Assembly (NCBI RefSeq): GCF_946482605.1
Contig: NZ_CAMLSE010000016.1
Span: 128,527 to 192,526 of the forward strand
Source: an uncultured Dyadobacter sp.
GTDB taxonomy: Bacteria; Bacteroidota; Bacteroidia; Cytophagales; Spirosomataceae
Length of the DNA: 64,000 bases
Reading direction: 5' to 3'
Position numbers and translations under genes: made by a program. Shown here one piece after another: positions 43,269-51,674 of the stretch (its first letter is position 1; the number at the start of each line of letters is the position of its first letter). Below the pieces are notes generated by a model. It was given only the letters and a program-made list of their open reading frames with translations. It made no database searches and was not told the origin of the DNA.

Positions 43269-43895
43269 ATGATTTCGAGTAAAGGACTTCGGTTTGCCTA
43301 TTCCCCTCAGAAAAAGTTCAGCTTCCCCGATTTGCATTGTAATGATAAAGAGACGTTACTCATCCTCGGCCAATCGGGGAGAGGTAAAACGACTTTACTC
43401 CACCTGCTCGCTTTACTGCTCAAACCCGAGGCGGGAGAAATCCTGATCGGAGGCAAGCCGGTAACAAATCTCACGCAGACCGACGTTACCGCCGCAAGGG
43501 CAAAAAATATCGGTATCATCTATCAGCGCCCGCATTTTGTCAGCTCGCTATCGGTGATGGATAACATTCTCCTGTCGAACTACCTGGCAAACCAGCAACA
43601 GGATAAGCAAAAAGCACGACAATTGGCAGAGCGGCTCGGTTTTACCGAACATCTTCATAAGAAAACGAACCAGTTGAGCCAGGGAGAACAGCAGCGGGTA
43701 AGTATAGCGAGGGCGTTGATGAATAACCCTAATGTCATTCTTGCCGATGAGCCGACGTCCAGTCTGGATGATGAAAATTGTGAGCGCGTGATAACCCTTC
43801 TGAAAAGCCAGTCGGCATCGATAGGGGCGAGCCTGGTGGTTGTAACCCACGACCAGCGCCTCAAAGACGCTTTTTCGAACCAGGTTTTTCTTTAA
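43269..43895 (+). CDS. ABC transporter ATP-binding protein (LolD/MacB type)
   Basis: 208 residues from the ATG at 43269. Walker A GQSGRGKT, the Q-loop region YQRPHFV, the signature LSQGEQQRVSIARAL, Walker B VILADEPTSSLD and the H-loop VVTHD are all present, so it should be an active ATPase. The family couples ATP to MacB/LolCE-type permeases that do mechanical work on periplasmic or outer-membrane substrates rather than import through a channel. The cognate permease starts 31 bases downstream. No transporter solute-binding gene is present. Confidence 0.94.
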   Translation: MISSKGLRFAYSPQKKFSFPDLHCNDKETLLILGQSGRGKTTLLHLLALLLKPEAGEILIGGKPVTNLTQTDVTAARAKNIGIIYQRPHFVSSLSVMDNILLSNYLANQQQDKQKARQLAERLGFTEHLHKKTNQLSQGEQQRVSIARALMNNPNVILADEPTSSLDDENCERVITLLKSQSASIGASLVVVTHDQRLKDAFSNQVFL

Positions 43896-43926
43896 TCAAC
43901 CCGGCACTGCTTTAAACACCGACTGA

Positions 43927-45165
43927 ATGAACCTATTCCATATCAGCTTAGCCAATCTCAAGGAAAAAAAGCTCAATAGTTTTTTAAGTGCCCTGCTCCT
44001 GACACTCGGAATAGGGATGATCTCTTTGTTGTTACTGCTAAACAAGCAACTCGACGAGCAGTTTAAACGAAACCTGAAAGGTATCGATATGGTAGTCGGA
44101 GCCAAAGGAAGTCCGTTGCAGGTGATCCTTTCGAGTATTTATCAGATAGATGCACCCACAGGCAACATTCCGCTGGCAGAGGTGAATGCATTGAGAAGGA
44201 ACCCGTTTGTGAAGACCGTCATACCATTGTCGATGGGAGATAATTTCCAGGGCTTCCGGATTGTGGGCACCACGCCTAAGTATACCGAGCATTTCCAGGC
44301 AAAGCTCGCGCAGGGGCACCTTCATAATGCTTCAATGGAAGTCACGATTGGCAGCAAGGTTGCGAAAGCTACTAATCTGAAAGTAGGAGACCTTTTTGCA
44401 GGCTCACATGGGCTGGATTCGAATGGCGAAAAGCATGGTGAAAAACAGTACAAAGTCACCGGGATTTTCGAGCCGGGCGGAACGGTCATCGATCAACTGA
44501 TCGTTACCAGGCTTTCGAGCGTTTGGGATATCCATGAGCATGGCGATGAAAAGCATGTGCCTGCCGTGGCGGAAGTGGAGCACACCGCGAACCATGTGGA
44601 TCCTGAACCGGATGAGGAAGGTAAGGATGTTACAAGTGCATTGATCCAGTTCCGTAACCCGATGGGGCTGATGACCATTCCCCGGCAAATCAATGAAAAT
44701 ACTTCCATGCAGGCTGCGTTGCCGAGTATCGAGATCAACCGGCTGTTTTCACTTCTTGGCGTGGGAATCGATACACTGCGAACACTGGCGTTGATCATTA
44801 TTTCGATTGCCGGTGTCAGCGTTTTTATCTCACTTTACAATTCGCTGAAAGAGAGAAAATATGAAATGGCATTGATGCTTTCGATGGGCGCGACGCGTTC
44901 CCGGCTGTTTTTAATGTTGCTGATAGAAGGCCTGTCGCTGGCCGTGATCGGTTTCTTTGCCGGAATTATTGCAAGCAGGATTGGGCTATGGTTGTTTTCA
45001 AAGGCCGCAGAAGAGGACTTTCATTATTCTCTTAGAAAATTCGCATTACTGAATGAAGAGATTTATCTGTTTCTCGGAGCTCTGGCGATCGGGGCTATTG
45101 CGGCCGCATTACCTTCGTTGGGCATATACCGACTCAATATCTCCCGTACTTTGGCAGAGGAATGA
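43927..45165 (+). CDS. MacB/FtsX-type ABC permease with His-rich periplasmic loop
   Basis: 412 residues. One N-terminal TM (about 18-36), a large periplasmic domain, then three C-terminal TM segments (about 283-405) with the coupling motif KERKYEMALMLSMGATRSRLF. Inside the periplasmic domain lies a His- and acid-rich stretch: H161 (SHG), about H170 (KHG), residues 203-210 (HEHGDEKH), and HTANH near 220-224, eight His in roughly 65 residues. This suggests binding of a transition metal such as zinc. It follows its ATPase gene and precedes a DUF3299 gene; this trio recalls zinc-regulated ABC systems of other bacteria, from memory. Confidence 0.92.
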   Translation: MNLFHISLANLKEKKLNSFLSALLLTLGIGMISLLLLLNKQLDEQFKRNLKGIDMVVGAKGSPLQVILSSIYQIDAPTGNIPLAEVNALRRNPFVKTVIPLSMGDNFQGFRIVGTTPKYTEHFQAKLAQGHLHNASMEVTIGSKVAKATNLKVGDLFAGSHGLDSNGEKHGEKQYKVTGIFEPGGTVIDQLIVTRLSSVWDIHEHGDEKHVPAVAEVEHTANHVDPEPDEEGKDVTSALIQFRNPMGLMTIPRQINENTSMQAALPSIEINRLFSLLGVGIDTLRTLALIIISIAGVSVFISLYNSLKERKYEMALMLSMGATRSRLFLMLLIEGLSLAVIGFFAGIIASRIGLWLFSKAAEEDFHYSLRKFALLNEEIYLFLGALAIGAIAAALPSLGIYRLNISRTLAEE

Positions 45166-45182
45166 TAATGTGCGTAAATTTG
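45150..45182 (+). promoter_or_regulatory. Promoter in front of the DUF3299 gene
   Basis: TTTG at 45150-45153, a 21-base spacer and TAAATTTG at 45175-45182: full match to the Bacteroidota consensus. It starts inside the last codons of the permease gene and would give a leader of about 30 bases to the ATG at 45221. Confidence 0.5.
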
Positions 45183-45220
45183 TTGACCCGGTTGAAGTGT
45201 TTTCTATAAACTGAATCCTC

Positions 45221-45673
45221 ATGAAGTCATTAAAGATCAGCATATTGTTTTTTTGTGTAGTCTCGTTGTTTGCATTTAAGCCAGCCGTCGAGCCGGTCAA
45301 GCTTACCTGGGAAACTTTGCGTGATGTCACATTCAAGAAGAAATGGTATGCGGAGGAATCCATTTATATGCTCCATCCTACCTTCGGCCCGAGCGTTCAG
45401 AAGCTTAAAAATCAGCAGGTATCCATCACGGGCTACATCCTGCCGGTAGATCTCGAAGCGAATCTTTACGTATTATCGGCGTTCCCTTTCAGCGCCTGCT
45501 TCTTCTGCGGCGGAGCGGGACCGGAAACCGTGATGACATTGAACTTCAAGAAGAAAGACGGACGCAAGTTTAAAACCGACGAGCGACTGACTTTTACAGG
45601 AACATTGAAATTGAATGCAGATGATATTTACCAGATGAATTACATTCTGGATGGCGCCGAGATCGATAAATGA
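45221..45673 (+). CDS. DUF3299 secreted protein
   Basis: 150 residues. Signal peptide (ISILFFCVVSLFAFKPA). The mature domain fits DUF3299: LTWETLRDVTFKKKWYAEESIYMLHPTFGPSVQKLKNQQVSITGYILPVD, then a CxxC element in SACFFCGGAGPETVM, and an OB-like FTGTLKLNADDIYQMNYILDGAEI. The Cys pair and the nearby His-rich ABC permease suggest metal handling (inference). Its stop shares the palindrome TGATCA with the convergent nuoH gene, so both stop codons are read from the same six bases. Confidence 0.85.
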   Translation: MKSLKISILFFCVVSLFAFKPAVEPVKLTWETLRDVTFKKKWYAEESIYMLHPTFGPSVQKLKNQQVSITGYILPVDLEANLYVLSAFPFSACFFCGGAGPETVMTLNFKKKDGRKFKTDERLTFTGTLKLNADDIYQMNYILDGAEIDK

Positions 45674-46759
45674 TCAGACACCGAGCAACCGCCATACGCC
45701 TGAAATGAAGAAGAGCACCAGCCCAACGGGTGTCAGGACTTTCCAGCCCAGATACATGAGCTGATCGACGCGCAGGCGCGGCAGTGTCCAGCGGGCCCAC
45801 ATTTGGATTAATATCCCGAAAATAGCTTTTCCCAGAAGCCAGAAAATGCCGGTGATGTAGCCGAACCAGGTACCGGGTTCGCCGGATGTCCAATCCGCAA
45901 GTTTCAACGGGCCCAGATTCGGAAGAGGAGTATTCCAGCTGCCGAGGAAAAGAATAGCACCCAGCAGTGATACCAACAGCATCATTCCATATTCGGAAAG
46001 CATGAACAGCGCCCAGCGCATTCCTGAATATTCTGTGTGAAAACCGGCTACGAGTTCAGATTCGCCCTCGGGCAAATCGAATGGTGCACGGTTACATTCT
46101 GCCAGGGAGGCGATGAAGAACACGATATATGCAAGCAGCAAGAATGGATTCCGGACAATATTCCAGGAAAGAAAACCTCCTACTCCGGTAACATCGATCC
46201 CAAAGCTTTTCATACCAAACAAATAAATCGTTTCGGGCGCATAGATACCTTGCTGGTAGCTGATGAGTTGAAGGTCCAGCGTCTGCGTAAGCATGACCAC
46301 GCACAGGATAGATAAGCCCAGCGGAATCTCATACGAGACGATCTGCGCCACAGCCCGCATTGCACCGTACAATGCAAATTTGTTGTTGGAGCCCCATCCG
46401 GCCATTAGGAGGCCAATTACATCTACGGAAACAATCGTGAGCAGGAAAAAGACCCCTACTGCTGCCCCTGATCCCGCTAATTCCGGTGCCAGCGGCACCA
46501 CTGCAAATCCGGCGAATACCGAAATGAAAATCACAAAGGGAGCGATGAGAAACAGACGTCGGTCTGCCGCTTTGGGTACAATATCTTCTTTCTGGAGTAA
46601 TTTGAGGAGATCTGCAAAGAGTTGCAGCAATCCCCATTTACCTACCTCCATAGGACCAAGCCGATCCTGTATAAAAGCAGAAACCTTACGTTCGAGGTAG
46701 ACGCCTATCACAACGAAGCCAGGAACCAGGAGCAGGAAAATGATAAGCGTAAAGGGCAT
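45674..46759 (-). CDS. nuoH: NADH-quinone oxidoreductase subunit H
   Basis: 361 residues, eight or nine TM helices. Membrane-arm subunit of complex I that forms part of the quinone cavity next to the hydrophilic arm. The hallmarks RKVSAFIQDRLGPMEVG (after TM1), LAECNRAPFDLPEGESELVAGFHTEYSG and RWTLPRLRVDQLMYLGWK are intact. No other nuo gene is in the window; upstream on the same strand (47 bases) is gldB and downstream, convergent, is the DUF3299 gene. It is therefore an isolated nuoH, expected to work with subunits encoded elsewhere. Confidence 0.96.
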   Translation of the reverse strand: MPFTLIIFLLLVPGFVVIGVYLERKVSAFIQDRLGPMEVGKWGLLQLFADLLKLLQKEDIVPKAADRRLFLIAPFVIFISVFAGFAVVPLAPELAGSGAAVGVFFLLTIVSVDVIGLLMAGWGSNNKFALYGAMRAVAQIVSYEIPLGLSILCVVMLTQTLDLQLISYQQGIYAPETIYLFGMKSFGIDVTGVGGFLSWNIVRNPFLLLAYIVFFIASLAECNRAPFDLPEGESELVAGFHTEYSGMRWALFMLSEYGMMLLVSLLGAILFLGSWNTPLPNLGPLKLADWTSGEPGTWFGYITGIFWLLGKAIFGILIQMWARWTLPRLRVDQLMYLGWKVLTPVGLVLFFISGVWRLLGV

Positions 46760-46806
46760 TTTAATGCTGTCTCAACAATGGTTTCGCGCAAAAGTAGTTA
46801 AAAAAC

Positions 46807-47817
46807 TTACTCATCTTCGTCTGCCTGCCCCTTATATCCGGAATCCTGTAAAATTCGCCCTGCATTGTCGATATCCATCAGCTGTACCAGCGTCACATCC
46901 GGATTTTCGGTCATAAACTTACTAACGATGCGCCAGCCCAGCCAGCGGCCGATAGCACCCGGTACCTTGTTGCCGATTTCGGTCGTAAACGGGCGGTCGT
47001 CGATGAATTTGCGCTTTTTTAGATCACTTTTTTCATACAATAGCTTGCTGGCAATGAAATATGCCCAGATGTCCGTCTGACTGTTGTAGGTTTTGCTCAG
47101 ATCTGAATCCGAGTAACCGATGATCAGGCTGTCGGGCGTTTTGGGCATTACCTGTTTCACAAATTCGTAGCCCTTACCATAGCCGATCATGTCCGAAAGC
47201 AATGTCTGGTCGCCTGCATTGATGATGTTGAACTGGTTTGATTCGAAGAAAACGATCGACGGGACGATGTACTCGCGCTGGTAACGGCGAAGCTGGTAAT
47301 CATATACATTTGGGCGGTAGCGTGCAGCCGGTCCGCCGAAGTAGTCGAGGCCGATCACAATCAATGAATCTGAAATATAAAGATCGCTGCCGGTGAAACC
47401 CGTGACGATAAAATTGACCTCAGGTATTCTGAATTGGGGATAATGGTATTTAATTTGCTTGAATGCATCCGAAAGTGGTTTCAGAATGCGCGTTTTCCGG
47501 TCGCCGATGATCGAATCGAGCTGTGCGCGAAAAGCCTGTAAATCTGGGTTTTGTGAAATAGAGAACAAATGCGCAGCCAGTTTGGAAGGCTCGACGGGCG
47601 CGTCCGCAAAATAGGCTTTCGCGAGATAGGAATGGCTGTCGAGGAACTTTTGTACATCTTCTACCGATTTGCAGGAGAACAGCTCTTCGTCGAGATTTTT
47701 GGAAGCGAGTTCCACCCGGATATTGCTGGTATCGGCCTCCTTGCGCTGGTCGGTCTTACACGAAAATTGGAGGAAAGCTATAAAAAGAATGCACAGTAAG
47801 GACCTGAAATAAACCAT
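46807..47817 (-). CDS. gldB: Gliding-motility lipoprotein GldB
   Basis: 336 residues from the ATG at 47817. Lipoprotein signal ending at LQFSC (Cys 19). The conserved GldB body runs through EELFSCKSVEDVQKFLDSH, the strand/loop VNFIVTGFTGSDLYISDSLIVIGLDYFGG, and SDMIGYGKGYEFVKQVMPKTPDSLIIGYSDSD, ending with GRWLGWRIVSKFMTENPDVTLVQLMD. GldB is needed for gliding and, by linkage, type IX secretion in flavobacteria; in non-gliding Bacteroidota it may serve another envelope task. gldC, its usual neighbour, is absent; nuoH follows at 47 bases. Divergent from an SDR-like gene with only 16 bases between starts. Confidence 0.9.
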   Translation of the reverse strand: MVYFRSLLCILFIAFLQFSCKTDQRKEADTSNIRVELASKNLDEELFSCKSVEDVQKFLDSHSYLAKAYFADAPVEPSKLAAHLFSISQNPDLQAFRAQLDSIIGDRKTRILKPLSDAFKQIKYHYPQFRIPEVNFIVTGFTGSDLYISDSLIVIGLDYFGGPAARYRPNVYDYQLRRYQREYIVPSIVFFESNQFNIINAGDQTLLSDMIGYGKGYEFVKQVMPKTPDSLIIGYSDSDLSKTYNSQTDIWAYFIASKLLYEKSDLKKRKFIDDRPFTTEIGNKVPGAIGRWLGWRIVSKFMTENPDVTLVQLMDIDNAGRILQDSGYKGQADEDE

Positions 47818-47833
47818 TTGGCGGAGAGAATAT

Positions 47834-48703
47834 ATGTCGGAACAAGTTTCAAAAGTAGAAAAAAAACGCATAAGCATCCTGGGTTGCGGCTGGCTCGGAT
47901 TTCCATTAGCTAAACGGTTACTGGGCAGCGGTATTACATCGCAGGTGAAAGGCAGTACCACTTCGAAAGACAAGCTCGAACAATTTGCCGCGGCGGGTAT
48001 CGAGGGTTATTTGCTGCCATTGAACCCGGAAGCGGGATTGGACGCCGGTATTTCGGAGCCGTTTTTCGATTCCGACATTATCATTGTTTCCATTCCGCCC
48101 CGCATGTCACAGCATATTGCCGGCAATTATTCCGCGCAAATGCAAATGGTGGCCGGGGCTATCCAAAAGTCCCCGGTAAAGGAAGTGGTGTTTGTTAGTT
48201 CAACCGGCGTTTACCGTGATTTGAGCCAAACGGTCGTCGAGCCGGACGTGCAATTGCCTGAGCATTCGGCCCAGCCCGAAATGGTGGCCGCCGAGAATGC
48301 GATAGCCGCATTAAGACCCCAAAAAACGGTTACTATCCTCCGGTTAAGCGGCCTGTTGGGTTACAATCGTATTCCCGGGAAATATGTAAAAGGCCAGAAG
48401 GACCTGACTACCGGCGATATTCCTGTTAACTACATCCACCGCGACGATGCAGCAGCCATTATTCAAGCCATTATCGAACAGGGAGTCCAAAACGAAACAT
48501 TTAATATCAGCGCGCCTTTTCATCCGACCCGCAGTGAAGTCTACGTCGATTCCTGCGCTCAATTCGGCTGGGAAGCACCGACCTTCAAAATAGCTGAGCA
48601 GCGCCCGGCATTTAAATTGATTTCAGGGGATAAATTTGCTAAAACCTATCAATACGAATTCAAATACCCAGATCCGCTGCTGTTTCATTATGAAGAGAGT
48701 TGA
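47834..48703 (+). CDS. NAD(P)-binding SDR-like epimerase/dehydratase family protein
   Basis: 289 residues. Rossmann start ISILGCGWLGFPLAKRLL, a second strand around VKGSTTSKDKL, the SSTGVY segment at strand 6 and a C-terminal half similar to atypical extended SDRs (LSGLLGYNRIPGKYVKGQKDL, NYIHRDDAAAIIQAII, FNISAPFHPTRSEVY). The classical YxxxK pair is not clear, as in YeeZ-type proteins. The function is not assigned: possibly a nucleotide-sugar or small-metabolite oxidoreductase. Starts 16 bases from the divergent gldB. Confidence 0.85.
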   Translation: MSEQVSKVEKKRISILGCGWLGFPLAKRLLGSGITSQVKGSTTSKDKLEQFAAAGIEGYLLPLNPEAGLDAGISEPFFDSDIIIVSIPPRMSQHIAGNYSAQMQMVAGAIQKSPVKEVVFVSSTGVYRDLSQTVVEPDVQLPEHSAQPEMVAAENAIAALRPQKTVTILRLSGLLGYNRIPGKYVKGQKDLTTGDIPVNYIHRDDAAAIIQAIIEQGVQNETFNISAPFHPTRSEVYVDSCAQFGWEAPTFKIAEQRPAFKLISGDKFAKTYQYEFKYPDPLLFHYEES

Positions 48704-48722
48704 TGAGTTTTAAAGTGCATGA

Positions 48723-48757
48723 GTTTAGAGTTTACAAGTATTCTTTAAACTCTAAAC
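48723..48757. repeat. A/T-rich inverted repeat
   Basis: GTTTAGAGTTTA (48723-48734) and its complement TAAACTCTAAAC (48746-48757), 11-base loop, embedded in a run of GAGTTT/AAACTC words (48703-48790). It lies in the intergenic space before the main terminator; it looks like a degenerate simple-sequence tract and not a known element. Confidence 0.55.
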
Positions 48758-48798
48758 TTTAAACTCATGAACTCCGAACTCACAAACTAAAAAAATGC

Positions 48799-48836
48799 AA
48801 AAAATCCGCAGGATCAACTCTGCGGATTTTATCATT
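48799..48836. terminator. Bidirectional terminator
   Basis: 11-bp arms AAAATCCGCAG (48801-48811) and CTGCGGATTTT (48820-48830) with A- and T-runs, between the convergent SDR-like and TlpA-type genes. Confidence 0.88.
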
Positions 48837-48854
48837 TATAAACCAAAAAGTGCA

Positions 48855-50006
48855 TTATTGAGCTCCCAGCAGCTCGGTCAGCTTGCTTTCCAGCGCCGCT
48901 CCCCGAAGATTTTTTGCAATGATTTTGCCTTCCTTATCCAGCAGGAAAGTGGCGGGGATCGCATTCACGCCATAAGTTTGTGCTACGCCCGAATTCCATT
49001 TTTTCAATTCGGAGCCGTGCAGCCATTTGAGTTTGTCTCTTTCAATGGCAGTTTTCCAGGCTTTTTCGTTGTCGTCCAGTGAAACGCCGTAGATGTCGAA
49101 GCCTTTGTCTTTAAACTTATCGTACATTCTGACCACATTAGGGTTTTCCATCCGGCACGGACCGCACCACGATGCCCAAAAGTCGATGAGAATGTACTTG
49201 CCGCGTAATGATGAAAGAGCGACCGGCTTGCCTTCGGGGCTGTTCAGCGTGAAATCGGGAGCTTGCTCGCCTACCGCCACGCCGGCAAATCTTTTTACTG
49301 AACCTATAAATCCTTTGGCAAGCGTAGGTGTCGGCTCAACTTTAGAAAAGTCATCCGCCAGTTTTTTCAGGACGTCGAGGTCATTTTCAGGGCTGAGAAA
49401 GTTATTTGCAGCAAACAAGGCAATGAGAGAAGTACCCATTTGCGGTACAAGTTGGCGTATCGAACCTACGCGTTCCTGTTCTGCTTTTGTATAGGCTTGT
49501 TGTATCTCCTGTATTTTTTTGGTATCCTTCTTTTCCTCGGCGGCTGCATATTCCTCGTTCCATTTAGTCACTTTGACTGCAAATGCCTGCATGAGCTGGT
49601 CGATCTGAGCATAGTACTCCATGTTTTTGGAACCCGTAATGGCGACTTTCCCGCCATTTCCTTTATCGTCCCGGGTTGTTCCATCGGCTACGATATTAAA
49701 ATTCTCGCCGCCTTCCACTAATAGTGCGAATTTCTGCCTGTCTGCAATGTTGAGGGTAAAAAAGCTGCCGCGGTCCTTTTCAACGCTTTTGAGCTGAAAG
49801 CTGCCATCCGCAGCCATTTGTGTCGAATCTATTTTGACGGAAGATCCAGTAGCCGTGGACTTCGACAGGATCACCTTTTCCCCCTTTGAGCCATTTTTGA
49901 CTTTTCCGGCCACGGTGAATTCCTTTGGTTCCAGCTGGGCCATGACCTGAAAGCTCAACAATGCGATGCTGAAAACCAATGCACTCCGTTTGATAAACTC
50001 TTTCAT
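48855..50006 (-). CDS. TlpA-family thioredoxin with N-terminal DUF4369-like domain
   Basis: 383 residues. Signal peptide (ALVFSIALLSFQVMA-Q), an N-terminal beta domain of the DUF4369 type (FTVAGKVKNGSKGEKVILSK ... GSFQLKSVEKDRGSFFTLNI), a helical linker (130-220), and a C-terminal thioredoxin domain with the active site WCGPC (C281/C284) and the cis-Pro in NAIPATFLLD. A periplasmic membrane-free or envelope-linked thiol reductase or oxidase, for example in cytochrome c or protein thiol care; the partner is unknown. It follows gatB on the same strand with 29 bases between. Confidence 0.92.
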   Translation of the reverse strand: MKEFIKRSALVFSIALLSFQVMAQLEPKEFTVAGKVKNGSKGEKVILSKSTATGSSVKIDSTQMAADGSFQLKSVEKDRGSFFTLNIADRQKFALLVEGGENFNIVADGTTRDDKGNGGKVAITGSKNMEYYAQIDQLMQAFAVKVTKWNEEYAAAEEKKDTKKIQEIQQAYTKAEQERVGSIRQLVPQMGTSLIALFAANNFLSPENDLDVLKKLADDFSKVEPTPTLAKGFIGSVKRFAGVAVGEQAPDFTLNSPEGKPVALSSLRGKYILIDFWASWCGPCRMENPNVVRMYDKFKDKGFDIYGVSLDDNEKAWKTAIERDKLKWLHGSELKKWNSGVAQTYGVNAIPATFLLDKEGKIIAKNLRGAALESKLTELLGAQ

Positions 50007-50035
50007 GATCTCCTGTTCTATTTTCGATGCGTGGA

Positions 50036-51526
50036 TTACAATTTCTGGGCAAGTAATTGATTGACAAGCTTAGGATCGGCAGCTCCGTTGGATTTTTTCA
50101 TCACTTCCCCGACAAACAATCCCATGAGTCCTTTTTTACCTTTTCTGTACGCCTCAACCTTGTCGGGCATTGCCGTGATTACCTCATCTACAAACGTTTC
50201 CAGTTCGTTGGTATTGCTGTTTTGCAGCCAGTTATTTGATGATGCAATGTCCGACGGCTTGCGGTCCGGCTCTGCCAGCATCACCGGAAAGATCTTCTGT
50301 GCGGCGACTGAATGGCTTACTGAGCCCGACTCATTCAGCTCGATGAGATCGGCCAGGCCTTGTGCGCCGATCGGGAAACGGAGGATGTCGCCTTCGTGAT
50401 CGTTCAGAAAGGACTTGACAGGACCCATCAGCCAGTTGGACGCGGCCTTGTAAGCACTTGTTTTGGTACAAACTTCTTCAAAATAATGCGCGAGCTCCCG
50501 GGTGTCGGTTAGCACCGCAGCATCGTAAGCAGGAATTCCGTATTGGTTGACAAATTTCTCGCGTAGTTCATGTGGCAGTGCGGGCATACTGCCTTTGATG
50601 CTATCCAGCCATTCTTCGGAAATCACCACCGGGCTCAGGTCCGGGTCTGGGAAATAGCGGTAATCGTTCATGGTTTCCTTTACGCGCATGCCGTAGGTTT
50701 GTCCGGTTTCCACATCGAACATCCTGGTCTCCTGCAGAACTTTCTGGCCGCTTTCCAGCAATGCAACCTGGCGTTTTTCTTCGAAGCTGATGGCGCGCAT
50801 CATATTCCGGATCGAGTTCATATTCTTAATCTCGACCTTCGTGCCATATTGAACCTCGCCATTCTTCCGGACCGAAACGTTGACATCGCAACGCAGCGAA
50901 CCTTCTTCCATATTGCCGTCGCTGATTCCAAGATACCTCACGAGCCGGCGAATCTCGGTGACAAATGCACCAGTCTCTTCCGCAGAGCGCAGGTCCGGTT
51001 CCGAAACCATCTCTACGAGCGGCGTACCGGCGCGGTTATAATCCAGCAACGTTTCGGTGCTGCTTCCATCGTGCACCGATTTGCCGGCATCTTCTTCCAG
51101 GTGGATGTGGTGGAAACGGATCACTTTTTCAGTGAATTTGCCTTCGTGCTTGAAAGAAATCGTAACCCCGCCCTGGTCGCAGATCGGTTTTTTGTCCTGC
51201 GAGATCTGGTAGCCTTTGGGAAGATCCGGATAGAAGTAATTTTTACGGTCAAAAATGGTTTTCCGGCTGATCGAGCACCCACAGGCTAGGCCCAGACGGA
51301 TGGCATACTCTATCGCCTTCTTATTGACTTTGGGCAGAGTGCCGGGTAGCGCAATGGTAAGCGGACCAATATTCGTATTAGGCTCCGTTCCAAAAATATT
51401 GAAATCGCGGGTGAAAAGCTTGGATTCGGTTAAAAGCTGACAATGCACTTCCAGGCCGATTACGGTTTCATATTGGGCCAGAAGTTCGTCGGTTATGTCA
51501 GAGGGGCGCAATGCGTGTTCAGTCAT
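50036..51526 (-). CDS. gatB: Aspartyl/glutamyl-tRNA amidotransferase subunit B
   Basis: 496 residues, full length. Kinase-like subunit of GatCAB, which activates misacylated Glu-tRNA(Gln) (and Asp-tRNA(Asn)) for amidation in the cytosol. Signatures include ETVIGLEVHCQLLTESKLF, DRKNYFYPDLPKGYQISQ, HLEEDAGKS, DYNRAGTPLVEMVSEPD and EEGSLRCDVNVS; the C-terminal YqeY-like helical domain ends at NQLLAQKL. gatA and gatC are not nearby. Upstream, on the same strand, is a cytochrome c gene separated by a terminator, so gatB has its own promoter; downstream is the TlpA-type gene. Confidence 0.97.
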   Translation of the reverse strand: MTEHALRPSDITDELLAQYETVIGLEVHCQLLTESKLFTRDFNIFGTEPNTNIGPLTIALPGTLPKVNKKAIEYAIRLGLACGCSISRKTIFDRKNYFYPDLPKGYQISQDKKPICDQGGVTISFKHEGKFTEKVIRFHHIHLEEDAGKSVHDGSSTETLLDYNRAGTPLVEMVSEPDLRSAEETGAFVTEIRRLVRYLGISDGNMEEGSLRCDVNVSVRKNGEVQYGTKVEIKNMNSIRNMMRAISFEEKRQVALLESGQKVLQETRMFDVETGQTYGMRVKETMNDYRYFPDPDLSPVVISEEWLDSIKGSMPALPHELREKFVNQYGIPAYDAAVLTDTRELAHYFEEVCTKTSAYKAASNWLMGPVKSFLNDHEGDILRFPIGAQGLADLIELNESGSVSHSVAAQKIFPVMLAEPDRKPSDIASSNNWLQNSNTNELETFVDEVITAMPDKVEAYRKGKKGLMGLFVGEVMKKSNGAADPKLVNQLLAQKL

Positions 51527-51625
51527 GTTTATTTACTAATGCTTTCGCAAAGATATAATAACTGACCTAATTGGCACTTTGTTCTGGATTTTCCGGCTTT
51601 TGTAATATCACCGGACCAACAAAAA

Positions 51626-51652
51626 ACGCCTGGCAATTTACAGGCCAGGCGT
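51626..51652 (-). terminator. Terminator of the cytochrome c gene
   Basis: 9-bp arms ACGCCTGGC (51626-51634) and GCCAGGCGT (51644-51652); on the minus strand the hairpin ends in six T's. It separates the cytochrome gene from gatB. Confidence 0.8.
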
Positions 51653-51674
51653 TCTTTCGATTTTCGACAGTTTC

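Noticed and set aside
48703..48790. CRISPR-like array
   Set aside because: There are no equal repeats of 24-40 bases with unique spacers; only short overlapping words.
50570..51289. Open frame opposite gatB
   Set aside because: It is covered by a full-length GatB; the antisense product is rich in His/Arg/Phe with no domain.
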